Positions 44,795 through 57,330 of a stretch of DNA of 64,000 bases are shown here, piece by piece. The stretch's first letter is position 1. The number at the start of each line of letters is the position of its first letter. Under the pieces are notes generated by a model, which saw only the letters and a list, made by a program, of their open reading frames with translations, made no database searches and was not told the DNA's origin. The stretch covers positions 1 through 64,000 of the forward strand of contig QRFJ01002304.1 in assembly GCA_006176705.1 (NCBI GenBank), written 5' to 3'. The position numbers and the translations under genes were made by a program. The DNA is from Cocos nucifera (Eukaryota; Streptophyta; Magnoliopsida; Arecales; Arecaceae).

Positions 44795-45857
44795 TGTTGG
44801 TGCAGAAACTGGTCGTCGCCGGAGGTTGCTGGAGTCGAGGCCGCCGAGGTCGCCGCCGGGGACCTGCAAAACAATGTTCCATCCGGAGCCGGTGGGGGGT
44901 GGCTCCGGCAGGACCCTCTGACGGTCAAGTCAGTTTTCGGCCAACAGTAATGGAGTGCTCGGAATGAGTTCCGGAGCTTAGAGATGAGGAGGAGAGCTTA
45001 GAGAGTCGAGAGTTCAGAGAGCTTAGCCTTAGCGTGTCGGGAGGGTCCTTTATATAGTGGAGCTTGATGGTGACAACTGCAGCCGCGTGCTGGCGGGCCG
45101 CTCGAGGTTCGGCGGAGTCAGTCTCATGGGCTGGTGCCGTGTGCGGTGGATTGAGGGTGACAGCCATCGCCGCCTGACAGTGGGTCGCTATCGCTTGCGG
45201 TGGACTGACTGATGGTGATGGTTGCAGAGCTTGCCGAATGAAGGGTTGAAGGCCTTCGTCGTGTGCCCATTTCGGAGGAGTTCGGGCTCCTGAAGAGGAA
45301 GATAGGAGGGAGTTCGGCTCCCATAGGCGTCTGGCTGGAGGTATGCAGCTAAGGCTCATCCGCTGAAGAGTTCGGCTGCTGAGAATCCGAAGCTCGGCCG
45401 TTTGGGGTTCGGCCGGCTGTTGGACTTCGGCTAAGGCTGGGACACTTGAGAGTTCGGTAGGTGCTCGGTCGGTCGAAGTTCGATGAGGGCGACCGCTGAG
45501 GAGTTCGGCCGAGTAACGACTGATGAGGAGTTCGGGCTCCTGAGTGACGACCGCTTGGGGATTCCGCTAAAGCCCGTCCGCTGAGGAGTTCGGCCGCTGA
45601 GAGGACTTCATTGAAGCTCGGCCGCTTGGAGTCGGTCCGAAGGAGTTCGGCCGCTGAGAGGACTTCATTGAAGCTCGGCCGCTTGGAGTCGATCCGAAGG
45701 AGTTCGGCCGCTTGGAGTCGGTCCGAAGGAGTTCGGCCTCTAGGCCGTTCGGCCGTGGTAGGGGCTCGGCCTGGCGCTAAAGCTCTTCAGCGGCTACTGG
45801 TTGCATTGGGCCGAGCATCGGGCTAGACTTCGGCGGGAGCGGAATTTATCCCCAACA
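44795..45857 (-). repeat. Element T 5' LTR (plus-strand right)
   Basis: 1,063 bp, pairing with 40,075-41,201. It lacks one ~57-bp module and a 7-9 bp GCCTGGC duplication. Differences between the two LTRs are mostly C/T and G/A. Confidence 0.9.
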
Positions 45858-45862
45858 ATACT

Positions 45863-48740
45863 TATTCTGGATCCTACGCTAGCATGATCGATCTATTTTG
45901 AGAAGCATAATGTTCTACAAGGAGAGAATTAGGACTTCTTTAGATAATTTTGCAGGATTAAACTAAATTTCTTGGATTCATAAATTAGACAACAGGCAGA
46001 ATTAATCCATATATATATATATATATATATATAGGCTCCAATCCTCCGTGCCTATCCAAATAGGCTCTTAGATCAATGAAGTGCTTTTCTCTTTGATGCC
46101 GTCGCGTAATTTTTCATTTTTGAAGATGAACGGTGTCATGTATTTTTTATTCTCTAATTTGCAAACAAGGCCTTGGACGTATTTAAATCTTTGACGTGTC
46201 ACCATCAAACTAGCAAACTGTACCTCCCTTCCTACCGAATTGCAGAGGATCTGAGCCCGAACAAAATCCTAATGGATATGTAGGACAACTGCATAAGAAA
46301 AATGATATATTTTTTGTAGTCACCAGCGCTTCAAATTTTCAAATAGCCCTTCCGAAGCAATTTCAGCATCATTTAACAATAACGTGATATCTATGAAAAA
46401 ACTTGCATCAGAACATGATGCCATGAATTGGTAGACTGCAGATTAGCACAAATTAAGGACATAAAATTTGTTGTAACCTCTTGTCTATATGGTCCTGAAA
46501 GCCTGGTGCAATGGCGAGTGATGTTACACTCGAGCAGCAGAATGTTAGATAAAACTCTTAGAACGGTAAACAGGCATTATATCTTTCATATAAAATAAAG
46601 GTTCATCTCTTTTTGTATAAATCTACTAGTGCAATAAACACTAATTAGAGATCCATACAACTGATGCATGATAATGCTCAAAATATTTTGAGATTTGTGC
46701 AAGATACAATTCAATGGTCGATATGGAAGGAGTTGATCAATTATTTCTTTAGTGCAAAGATACAATTCAAATTTTAGAATTATTAGTGGCATCGGTGTAA
46801 CCCGGTTTACGGTATTGCTTACCTCCCGGTAGACATGGATCGCATCAGATCCCAATGCCAGTTTAAAATTTTCTGCGTGCATTCGAGGGATAACAATATC
46901 TTCTGGTTTTATTTTTATTTATTTATTTTAACGATATCTTCTGGTTAACGAAGTTGGATCGTCACCTCCCGCACCTTCCTTTCGATCTCTCCCACTCCAT
47001 ATGAAAAAAATAATTACCACTACCACTTCCATTCGGCACAAGGAACATGCACCGGCTCTCCGTTACATTCCAATCAATGGCATCGGTGGAATAATAAAAT
47101 ATTCTTGACAAGAGAGCGCAATAGCAGCAGGAATTCATTGCTGGCCCACCATCACATGCCTACTTTTCTTCTCGTGAGCCACTGTACGTTATAAAATATT
47201 CATCTACTGTTCATTCTCCGGTCTTCTTGCACTCCCTCCATATTTTTCTTGCCTCCTTTCAGACAGGCATTGTATGGATGCTCTCCTGGGCTCGATGCAC
47301 GTTGAAAACAATGCAACGCGCTGCTCAAAACTACGTCTTAGGGGTGTCATCGCACCTCTTATTTTTATCCGTTCCTTTTCTTTCTCCTCCTTTCCACCCA
47401 TCCATTCATCCACCCATCCATCCATCCATATGTCGATCAAATTTGTCCGTTCTTCTGAAGGTCTCAATGCTATATCTTAGTTCTCAAGTTCACAACCTAA
47501 ATTTTTCGCTAGATAAGTACCTTGGGTTTCATCATGAGGTATAAAAGGCTTTTAGTGCTGCAGATATTATGGTTGATTCCTATATATGTGACTCTTCGCG
47601 AAGGTGATGAGCATGTGATTCCTTGACAACGCTGTCTGAGTTGTTAAAATGTTTTGGGACCATAAGCACTACTCCACTCCCATGACCTAGCTAAGGATTC
47701 CGAAGTAAAGCCTATGTCCCTTAGCCTATACTATCTTTCCGTTCTTTTAAATTTCTTTTCTATGAGGGAAAAAAAAAAAAAAGGACAAAAACAACATGCT
47801 GTACTCACTCCTAGGCCTATCTTGTTAGCGTGACTTGGGAACTAGTATAGGTTTCTTAAGAATGCAGTATCTGCTTAGTATTCGTTTTCTTTTATATCTT
47901 TGTTCTCTTCTCTTTCTCTTGATGACAACCTTCTCACTAGTGCGAAGAGTTAAGACTTTAAGTGTGGTTGGGAGCTGCAGTGGTCCACAAGATCTAGGAA
48001 CCCATGATCTTAATGAAATGTTGATAGGGTGTACGTCCTCCCAACCTTTTCTAAGAAGTAAAGGAAAAAAGAAGAGTAAAATCTAGGAACCCATGTGATT
48101 GTTGTTGGCAGTTGTTGTGTTCATTAGGTCGGTTCATTTGTTGCCTCTACTCCCACAAGAAAAGCATCAGCGACAAATATGAATGTAAACCAAGAATGAG
48201 ACTTAAAAAGCAATATTGGAAGAAAAAGGAGAACCAGGAAAATCATAGGCTTAATGCCAAATTATGTTCCCCTTAAAGAGTGGTCCTTAACCTGCAGAAA
48301 AGTCTTGAGGTCTGGTACTCTCAAGAAGAGGAAGTAGCTGTCTTGGTTTAGCTAAGGTGCAAGTGCAAAAAATTTGCAGCAAAATATAATGAACCCACAG
48401 GAAAGTAGAAGAGGTGTTCTAAAGGACTGATGAAATAAGAAAGTAGAAAAAATGAATTAATCTAGTAGAGACAAATAAGAAATATGAAAATGGTATATAT
48501 GCTTATTACAATGTTGCATGAAAGACCGATTTCCCCCACACCATAGATATAGATAGGCTAGTAGAAATTTACCATGATACAAAAGCCAGAGAAAGTAAAC
48601 CCATATTGGTTCTGCACTACGTAAAATGCCACATTGTTGAAGCATAATGTCCGGTCTGAACATGGAACATGATTGAAAGAAATTTTTTTTTTTCTATCTA
48701 TAAGAGAGTTTTGAGTGTCTTGAGGGTCCGAAAAGAAAGG
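45863..48740. other. AT-rich intergenic DNA, no supported gene
   Basis: Contains an (AT)12 microsatellite at 46,009-46,032, a CATC-type microsatellite at 47,394-47,429 and an A run at 47,768-47,781. A small frame at 47,862-48,086 (start MQYLLSIRFLLYL) begins with a signal-peptide-like hydrophobic stretch, but nothing else supports it. Confidence 0.4.
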
Positions 48741-48747
48741 TATATAT

Positions 48748-49360
48748 GTAGTGACCCTAGACTTTATTCAAAAAATACTAGTTAGAAGATATTATTTAGA
48801 TTTTTTTATTCTCTCTAAGTATTTAGGATCTATCTAAAGCATGGCCAATGTAAGACCAAATACACATGCCTGTATGAATCCTTCCATACTCCATTTTAAA
48901 CCTTAGCATCTTCGTCAGTCTAAGCATCCAAATCCATTCAAGCACAATAATATGTATGCACATCTAATTACATATAACTAGCACAACTAACTTATAATCG
49001 ACCCAAATGAGCTTATATTGCAGTATCTTATAGTGCACATAAGTCATGAACTGGATTCGCTCTAATTCTATTCATAATGACTTAGAACTTCATATAAAAT
49101 GCTAGTTTGAATGTATTATTTGAGTTCCTTAGCTCTATATAAATATCTAAGAACTATTTACCTACACGAGTCTTTCTGAATGTCACATTGTATAATATAT
49201 TTATCTATCAAGTTTAGATGTATTAACTATATACCTTTCCAATGGCATACAAAATTTGAACCATAATAAGTCAATTTTTTAAAACCTAGGAAGTCATTAT
49301 AAGTGAGAAAATTCAAATGATTCTAAATTCTGAGTAACAACCTATATTGGTCCTTATGTT
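48748..49360. repeat. Possible decayed LTR or dispersed repeat
   Basis: TGTAGTGACCCTAGAC at 48,748 is the kind of start seen in many plant LTRs. The stretch near 48,880-48,990 (CCTTAGCATCTTCGTCAG, then AGCATCCAAATCCATTCA and ACAAT) resembles 38,130-38,215. No partner LTR or primer site is found. Confidence 0.35.
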
Positions 49361-52300
49361 TTCATTTTTCTTCTGTCGTCACTCCCTCTTTTTTTCCTCC
49401 TTTTCATGTATGGCCACATGCACATATGAACACATATATACAAAAATACACCTAGAAACTAAAATTCATATACTTTAATGGTCTCTAACCTAAGAATTAA
49501 ATTTGTACAAAAATAAAAAAATTAGTACCATGTACTATATTTTACTATGATCTCATTATCAAAATACAATAAATCTAAAGCCACAATTGGTATCATTTTT
49601 TCCTATTTTTTACTTTTAAAAGTGAAAATATGAAATCTAATTAAAAAATGATATTTGGTTCCTAACATTTAGAATTTTTAAAAAAATAATAATTTTTTTC
49701 ACACTTACTATTGTTAAAAATAACTTTTTTTAAGTCGTAAAATTAAATTGAGTCTTAGTTTTCATAATTAATCTCTTGTTAGCCCTTGGTGATTATTGCC
49801 TTGTCACTTTGACTCCCATATACTTCATGACTAAGAAGGCCTCCCCTCTTCCCTCCTCATCTCTTCCATCCCATTTGCATTCATCATGTCCTCCAATCCC
49901 TCACCTCCTTCTATCCGATCCTCTCCCTTTGCTACCATCTATGTCTCCCACCATGACCCATTCTAGCTTTTTATGCCCCCACCAACTCCTCTCTCCTTAA
50001 TGACCATGCTTGTGATCTCATGCTCGCCTGAGATCATGAGATTGTAAGCTAACCGTGAGATAGCCTAGCTAGAAGAGCTCCCTTCCCTCTATCTATTATC
50101 AAAATACAAAATAAAAGTAATGATTGACTACCAAATAGGATTTGTTGTTAATAATTAGATAAAATAGAAATAAATTTTCTATCTCTAAACATTTTTAAAA
50201 AGAAAAGGGATAATGGTGCCTAACGCAGCCTAAATTTATCAATGTCTCATAATTTATAGGTCATTATCAATAAAATGATGAATTTTCAATTTATATGTTA
50301 TATCACATATATTTTGTCACATAACGTAATTGATACCTTTTGTTTTTGTCATATTATATTTTGTCACATATCTATTCTTCTCTAATCCAACATGAAAGGG
50401 AGCAATATAGATTTTTTAGGACAAAAAAAAAAGGTGAATGGAATGTTAAATTTACCTCAAATTTCATTTTGAGAATTTCAAATACTAATTTTTAGAAATA
50501 TTAAAATTTATTCAATAGAAAAGATTAATAAAATATAAAGTTAAAACTACAATTAATAGTATTAGGACACTCATCTAGTATCTAATGACCATAAATAAGC
50601 ACATACTGCAACATAATACTAATGAACTCAAGTTTTAAATATTATAAAAGAAATAAAAATGATATCTTTGATTAAGCTACAATAGCTCAGAATGTACATT
50701 CAAGATTACTTTCTCTATTTATTTCATTAGTTTTGATATATTTTCTTTCTTCATAAAAAAGAGTGAAGTAGTGAAGAAATTAAATGGTAACTAGAATGTT
50801 CATATTCTTTCAATATCATTTGTATAAATTTAACAAATTTCACCATAAAGAACATGGCATGTCCATTTATATATGCACACTGTCCTATCAAATTAGATAA
50901 TATGTATGCAAATTTCATAAATAACATATATAATATATGAAAATTAACAACTTGAAACATGAAATTTATATGATAGCACTTATCAAGTTTTGTATAAATG
51001 GGATTTAATTCAGCTTATTTTTCTAATTTGGAGATATAAAAGAAAATCCAAGAAAATAAGGTTATTTTATTACTTTTAGAATCCAAACATGAGCCGTTTC
51101 TAATTTACTAAGTCAATCCATTGATCAACTAGTATCAATTGTAGGCCCTATTACTATTAAGTTTGTTGTAATGGATATTGAAAATTACCACAACTTGCAC
51201 TAAAGAATGACTTCAAATTGTTGTAATCGATAGATTATTGAAACTTCCAAATAATTTTCTAGGAAACTATTTCTAAGGTGCTCCTAAAGTGCACATGAAA
51301 AGTTCACCAGGTTCATAATTGTCGAGTCAACAAGTTCCCAATCAAACATCCCCATATTTGTTAACAAATTCATGAATTACATTAACCCCGCATTGCCACT
51401 AGGCAAAAGGATTTTCGGATGCACTTTATGGAAGCAACAAAACATTATATATGACCTTGTAGATCCTTTTAAAATTTCATGGGATTGTTGGAGTTGAGGC
51501 TTTGAATCTAAAGACTTAATAGAGGAGGATACTACATCGAGAGAGGAGTCTAATCTATATATCAATTTTTGGTTCTCCTTTATAAGCAATACCTTCCATG
51601 TATTTTGGTTTATGTTATTTGAGTGAAGGCTAGCTGTAAATCAATTTTATTATAATTGTTCAAGTCCATGACTAATGGTGTTCAGGAAGAGTAACTTGCT
51701 AGACCCTCTTTCTACATCCAACGATCTTGAGGCATATCATCCTTCAAATATACTAATAATGTTGATGCCCTTTAGATTGGTAGCTTAACTCTTAAATTTG
51801 TTAGTTAGAAGAGCCTTATAATATATACTTTGTGAACTGCTCTTAGTGTTGAAATAAAAATATAGTTTCCTGCGTTAAAAGCTCTCTCAACATGTAGAAC
51901 TTGAGGTTAATATTCTTGCATATCCCTTTCCATGTATATGATTTCTTTTTCAATTTTTTGATAAAACTATCCAAATGAGGACAAGGAGTATCTATCAATC
52001 CCTACTAGTTCATAGATAGAGAAATAAGGATAAGAAGCACCTCCACCAAAATAAAATAAGAAAAAAATATCCACTAAAGCCACCTCTTGCGAAAAATAGT
52101 TATAAGCCTCAAAAATTAATTACTAAACCAAAATGAAACCAACTTGTAGCCAAATAATCCAAGATTGGAAATGATAGTTGTAGGAACCATTGTGAACGAT
52201 CGTTCACCAATAATGAACAAAAAGATGTCATTCTCTTAAGTATGCATCCTTGTCAGGTTGATAAACTATCTTAGTTTTTGGAATTAATGTAAAGAATATT

Positions 52301-53500
52301 ATCTTGTTGTGGAAAGCAAAGCCTACTTTATACTTCCATCAAATCCCTTCTCATATCATGATGGAATTTATTAGAATCTTTTGTGTCAATCTATTTTATG
52401 AGTTCAAAATATTATGCAACTAAAACCTTTGTTTCTCGCTCTATGGACATACATTTGTTTACAAGGTCAACAAACCATAAAAAAAATCAATAACATATCA
52501 ATCATAGGATCGATTTTCAACCACTCAAATTTCTTTCCAATTTTTCATATAATTTGACATCACATTCTTTTACATATTAATTTTTCAACAATAAGCCTAT
52601 TGACAAGCATATTTTACAGTACTCATTAGTTGTGAAATAACATGATCATCATAAATAAAAGAATCACTAATAGTATAACAACAAGATGCTAAAAAATACC
52701 AATGACAAAATAGTATTTACATCTAATTCTAAATTGCTATGTTATCTACTCCTATAGAATTTTAACCAAACAAAGCAATGATATGTATATAGTAAAAATG
52801 TTCTCTCACTTCTTGCCCTGTCTTTATTGGTTTTTATTAAAAGTCATATCTTTGTTTTGTCCTTCCTTGATTGCTTAATTGTTGGTTCTTCCTATCATGG
52901 AAAAGTTATTATAGCAAATATTTTGGAAAGTTAGCTTGACATTATTTTTCTACCCATAACCTTAATGATATATGTTTTAAAAGCCTAATTTTTTAGTATC
53001 TTTGTCATTCGTAGTATGAAAATTTTCCATTCCTTCTTGAGGTTGCATATGTTTTAGCACACAGTATGTTTTAGTATCTTTTGTTTTAGTACCTCTATGG
53101 TGTATATTTTAGTACATAGGATTTCTCTTTTACAACTTCATATTTTCTTTATCTGTATTTAGTTTTATGTTTTAGCAACAAAACTTTGACCATTTTAGTT
53201 TGCATCTAATATACTTTAAACAATTTTTAAAAGCAATAAATAAAATGCTATCCAACAGGCAATACCAAGACAAAATATATGGTATATAATAGTATAGAAA
53301 ACCATTAATCTCACCATAAAAGAGTCCAACAAATAAGAGTTTAAATTTAGTCTCTATGAAGGATGGACACAATTTTTTTGGAAAAATAATTAATATTACT
53401 ATAATATAAAATCAAGATCCAGCAAAATGCATGAAATAGGACAACAAAGTAATGTACTTATGCAGTATAATTGCATCATGAGTTTTGGTGTCGATTAGAA
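49361..53500. other. AT-rich intergenic DNA, no recognised gene
   Basis: No frame above about 75 residues and no recognisable domain. Pyrimidine-rich text (49,850-49,990) and long A/T runs are the only structure. A minus-strand frame near 51,377-51,589 reads like degraded coding sequence but I cannot assign it. Confidence 0.4.
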
Positions 53501-53503
53501 GCT

Positions 53504-53581
53504 AAACAAAATTAACTATAAAAAAGTAATTATGTGATGAAGAAACAAAATTAACTATAAAAAAGTAATAATGTGATGAAG
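53504..53581. repeat. Tandem duplication, period 39 bp
   Basis: Two adjacent copies beginning AAACAAAATTAACTATAAAA, differing at one base, at 53,504-53,542 and 53,543-53,581. Confidence 0.9.
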
Positions 53582-53906
53582 AGGTATATACCCAAAAATA
53601 TAATATTATATATTCTCAAACTAGTTAATTTAGAAGTAAATTAACCATTAATATATTGCAAACCTCTTAATTTTAATAATACAAATCAAAGGTGATTTAA
53701 AGTATAATACATGTTGAAATATTCAAAAAGAAAAGATAATTAAGCACCTGAATAGAAATGCTTATGACATAAATTTTTGGATGTATAAAATAACACTAAT
53801 AGAGTTTTTCTCTTAACATAGAGAATTTTGAGAACTTTAAGAATTATAGCATGCTTTTATAGCATAATATAATTATCTTATAAGTTAATAATAACTAGAA
53901 AAATGC

Positions 53907-54150
53907 AACATGCATATAATTATGTTGCTATCCAAATTAAATTTCATAGTTTCTTTTGCAAATAAATATTGTAACAAAATATTCTTGAAAGTATTAAAGA
54001 TGATAGAAAACAAGATTAATTTTTTAATTGGCATACATCTAATATACAACGCTATCCAGATTAAATTTCATATTTCCTTTCGTAAGCATAAGTAACAATA
54101 TATTTTTGAACCTTTACATGGATGACAAAAGATTATTTTTAAAATCAAGA
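53907..54150. repeat. Diverged tandem duplication, period 124 bp
   Basis: GCTATCCAAATTAAATTTCA at 53,927 recurs as GCTATCCAGATTAAATTTCA at 54,051. The following ~90 bases match imperfectly (GTAACAAWATATTYTTGAA, then a GATGAYARAARA block). Confidence 0.7.
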
Positions 54151-55339
54151 AAATATTATGAAGACAATCATATATCAAATTAAAATTTTGACAACTATTT
54201 ATATAGTTTGTAGCAAAATGTAAAATTTAGATTATATCTATTTTAGTTATGAAAATATGCTTATTGACAACATTTAGGAAATGATATTGTGAAATATGTC
54301 ACTCCTAATTATCAATGTAGCATCAAACAATAGGCTATGATTGTACTAACTTTAAATCTAGAGTTACAAAGTTAAAATACTAATATTTGAATTTATTATA
54401 TCAAGTATATAATTTTTGCTAAAATAAGTTTAAACTAATTAAATTTTCTAAAAAATGTAATGAATAACAAAATTTACTTAACCATTTTAAAGTAATTTTG
54501 AATGTGTCGTACCTTGAAACTTCCAAATATTGACAATATCAATAAAATATGTTGGGACTAAAGTAATTATAATTTAAGAAAAAAAATTAAGAAATGATAA
54601 GCTTGAATTACATATTTACTTAGTCATTTCACTAAGAATTTTTAAAATTATATGAAAAATTAATATTATGTTGTCAAATATATGTGGCAGGAAGTCAAAC
54701 CCCTTAATATCAAACACAATTGATACCCTTGGGTCAGCTTAGATCACATTATGAATTCAAATATAAAAGGAGCAAATTCTAAACTAAAAGAAAAGAGCAT
54801 TGCAGAAGATGTTATGGATGATCTAATGTAATCTTACCTATTATTGAATAAGGATGTTGTTGGCTATTATAGTAAATTACAAAACATTACCTCTTAGTAC
54901 AACTACAACCCTTGCATATTATAACAATGAAACCACTATTAATACAAGAAATCCAAGAATTTGTTAGTCCTGTTTCTCCATGATTAGAACTATGAGATTT
55001 GTGTATAACTTGAGAGTACCTGCAATGGTGAGAATTAAAATGATAAACCTTTTCCGAGCTGTTAGAAATTGTAAGTACATAGTGGCAAATAAAAATTGAC
55101 ATAATTTTATTTCTAAAATTTTTCTTTTTAATAAATTTCATATATCTTTTTTAACTCTCTATCTCTCTCTCAAAATATAAAGTACTCAAGAATATGTAAT
55201 TTAGGCGTCATTAATTCTATGTATTACTAACAGTTTATATCTGCAGAATATGCTACAAGAAATCACTGTCTTATGTTTCCTATTCAAAGACATTGTAGTT
55301 ATCTTAAAAAGAAGGAATAGTCTCATGGTGCTGTCCAAA
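54151..55339. other. AT-rich intergenic DNA, nothing recognised
   Basis: No frame above 85 residues with any family feature; no repeat pair seen. Confidence 0.4.
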
Positions 55340-55405
55340 GGGAGGGGAAGGGAGGGAAGGTGGTGGTACGTACAGGGGGAGGGGAAGGGAGGGAAGGTGG
55401 TGGTA
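55340..55405. repeat. G-rich tandem duplication with G-quadruplex potential
   Basis: Two copies of GGAGGGGAAGGGAGGGAAGG plus TGGTGGTA at 37-bp spacing (55,341 and 55,378). Each has four or more G runs of two to four on the plus strand. Confidence 0.85.
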
Positions 55406-56174
55406 TAGGCGGAAGTATCCAAGTACTTTACATATTGCATACTAAAGTACTATTGCTCAGAAACAATTAAAATGTGGCCAGATCAATGAGGTGGGTTAAC
55501 AAAGTTTGGAGTGTAGAGGTATATATTCTAAAATTTTGCATATCCTCGAAGCCTCATGATGTCATACCAGCTAGCAAACCTATTCTGATCAGAAAACTGG
55601 GCCAGTTTCTTTCTCCCCTCTTTCGTACCAAATTGGGCAAAGGAAATGGAGCAAGAGATTGCATGGGTCCACCAACATCGAGAAACTGCATTTGCCGTAC
55701 ATTCATAAAGACAGCTAAAATGTGTGCAAGAGAAGGAACAAAAAGAGGTAGAATTTAATATTTTTGTTGATCTGGCTTTGTTCATAATATATGGATGGAA
55801 ACTAATAAAGTGGGAAGCGATGTTTCAAGATAACCTCATCCCCGACCAAAATATGCTTCCATCTTAGAGCAGCAAACTGGTGGGCAAAAGCCCATGAAAT
55901 GCGCCTGTTTCTTAGAACCAAAATGTACAACAAACCACCGAAATAAAATAAAATAAAAAATAAAAAAATATGCAATCCCAAGAAAAGAGATCTTAACAGG
56001 AGAAGTTCCTAAACAATAGTTAGATTCAATCAAGAGAAACTTCCATGTGATTCAAAAGATTACATTCATCAAAGACCAAGCTGCGAAAATAGTAAAGGCC
56101 AGAAAACCACGGAGAAACCAAAACGGAGAGCAAGAGAAGGTGTGGTAGTTTTGGTTAATCCATCTCATCTAGTT
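55406..56174. other. Region downstream of the SRS gene
   Basis: Probably includes the 3' UTR on the minus strand. An A/T-rich run at 55,941-55,972 (AATAAAATAAAATAAA on plus) could hold terminator or polyadenylation elements. I cannot fix a poly(A) site. Confidence 0.35.
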
Positions 56175-57330
56175 TTAGGGTCTGGGATGTTGGGGAAAGA
56201 ATTGGGTGCCGGCCATGAAGGCACTAAGGGGTGTTGGGTAAGGATCCAGCAAAGCAGCAGCGGCATCAGAAGCATTAGTATTCGCAGCAGCGACTGCACT
56301 ACCTGCGATAGCAGCGGCAGTAGAAATAGCAGCAGGAGCAGTAGGTGAAGAGGAGGCTTCACCATGATGAGTATGGTAATGAGTAGTGGAAGACATGTAC
56401 TCGGCTTCAGGCCCTTGGTCGTAGAGAATGCCCTTGAACAAACGTCCTCCGATGCTCACCGCCGTCTGGTACGCGTACTCGTCCTCGGCTTCGTCCACCG
56501 GGCTCACCCGCACGCAGCGGAACACCGCCTGCGAGCTCACCTCCGGCGGAAAGCTCGCCGCCTCCAGAACCCCTCCTGCCATGCGCCACCACCAAATTTC
56601 ACATATTCTATCGAACCACCATAGATCGAGGAAAAGCTAGCAGCTAGGGTGGTGGAGAGCAAGTGTGGAATGAACACGAATCACGCAAGAGATTCGGGGA
56701 AATGGTAGATGACGTAACAAATAGCAGTGTAATTATTGTGCGATATATACCTGAAGTGGTGGTTGTGATGGCCGTGGGCAGGCGGGTGGTTTCTCTGGGC
56801 CGTTTAGAAGTCTCTCCGCCGCCGCTGCTTCCCTCGGAACCACCACCACGGTATTGGTGGGGGTGGTGGTGCTGCTGCTGTAGGGCGGCGGCGGTGGCGA
56901 GCTGCTGCTGGCGCTCGCGGCGCTTGGCGGCGGGGACCCAGGTGCTCTTGACGTGGGTCGGGCAGTGGAAGCCGCGGCTCTTGCAGCAGGTCCGGCACCG
57001 GAGATGGGCGCAGTCCTTCTTGGCCTGGTTCCCGCAGTCCTGGCAGCTGATTCCCCCTCCCGCGCTGCTCCTCATGGCCCCGGCGCTCCGGCCAGGCCCA
57101 TCGGAGAAAGATAGCAGCGTCTCTCTAGCTGACGATGAGGAGGGCTGGAGATGGTGCTGTCTCTGGATCTGGTGCTGCTGCCAAAGCCCGAAGCCTCGCG
57201 TGTATGGAATTTCCTCACTTCTGCCGCCGGCGCCGCCGTAGAGGAATAGATTCTCGGGAGGGATCCCTTCTTGATCTCCTTGCTGCTGCCTTTCCTGATT
57301 TTGACTCCCACCTAAAGAGAACCCGAACAT
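56175..57330 (-). CDS. SHI/STYLISH (SRS) family zinc-finger transcription factor
   Basis: Two exons, 57,330-56,751 and 56,575-56,175, give 326 residues; splicing uses CAG|GTATAT and CATGGCAG|GAGG and keeps phase. The start is fixed by an in-frame stop three codons upstream (57,337-57,339). The RING-like finger lies at residues 96-126 (CQDCGNQAKKDCAHLRC then RTCCKSRGFHCPTH), followed by VKSTWVPAAKRRERQQ with a basic nuclear-targeting-like stretch. Gln/His-rich (151-160) and Gly/Ser-rich tracts follow. The IGGH-type domain is at about 213-250 (FRCVRV, YQTAVSIGGRLFKGILYDQG, PE); its usual His is Arg here. The C-terminus is Ala-rich and ends FFPQHPRP. Members of this plant family are nuclear DNA-binding regulators of auxin synthesis genes and of organ and style development. 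Which member this is cannot be told. It is the only intact cellular gene seen. Confidence 0.93.
56576..56750 (-). other. Intron of the SRS gene
   Basis: 175 bp, GT-AG, phase 1, splitting a glycine codon between the zinc finger and the IGGH domain. A single intron between these domains is usual in the family. Confidence 0.9.

Larger units (their letters stand above)
40075..45857 (-). mobile_element. Element T: young non-autonomous Tat-type LTR retrotransposon
   Basis: Two nearly identical LTRs with TGTTG...CAACA ends are flanked by perfect ATACT duplications. The primer site (TTGGCGCTAGAAGGAGGG, minus strand, near 44,774-44,792) and polypurine tract (AGTGGGGGGGGGCAAG, minus strand, at 41,202-41,217) fix the minus orientation. 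The interior is 3.6 kb: a gag start, GC-rich modular repeats and a 1.7-kb tandem array. I see no protease, RT or integrase, so it must have used enzymes from another element. LTR divergence is low, with about 15 substitutions by eye, nearly all transitions. This makes it the most recent insertion in the window. Confidence 0.9.

Noticed and set aside
49570..50230. Possible MITE-like inverted ends in AT-rich DNA
   Set aside because: No convincing terminal inverted repeats with a flanking duplication could be defined by eye.
56663..57241. 192-residue plus-strand frame overlapping the SRS gene
   Set aside because: It is the antisense shadow of exon 1, made open by GC-rich codon use; the minus strand has the domain motifs and splice sites.
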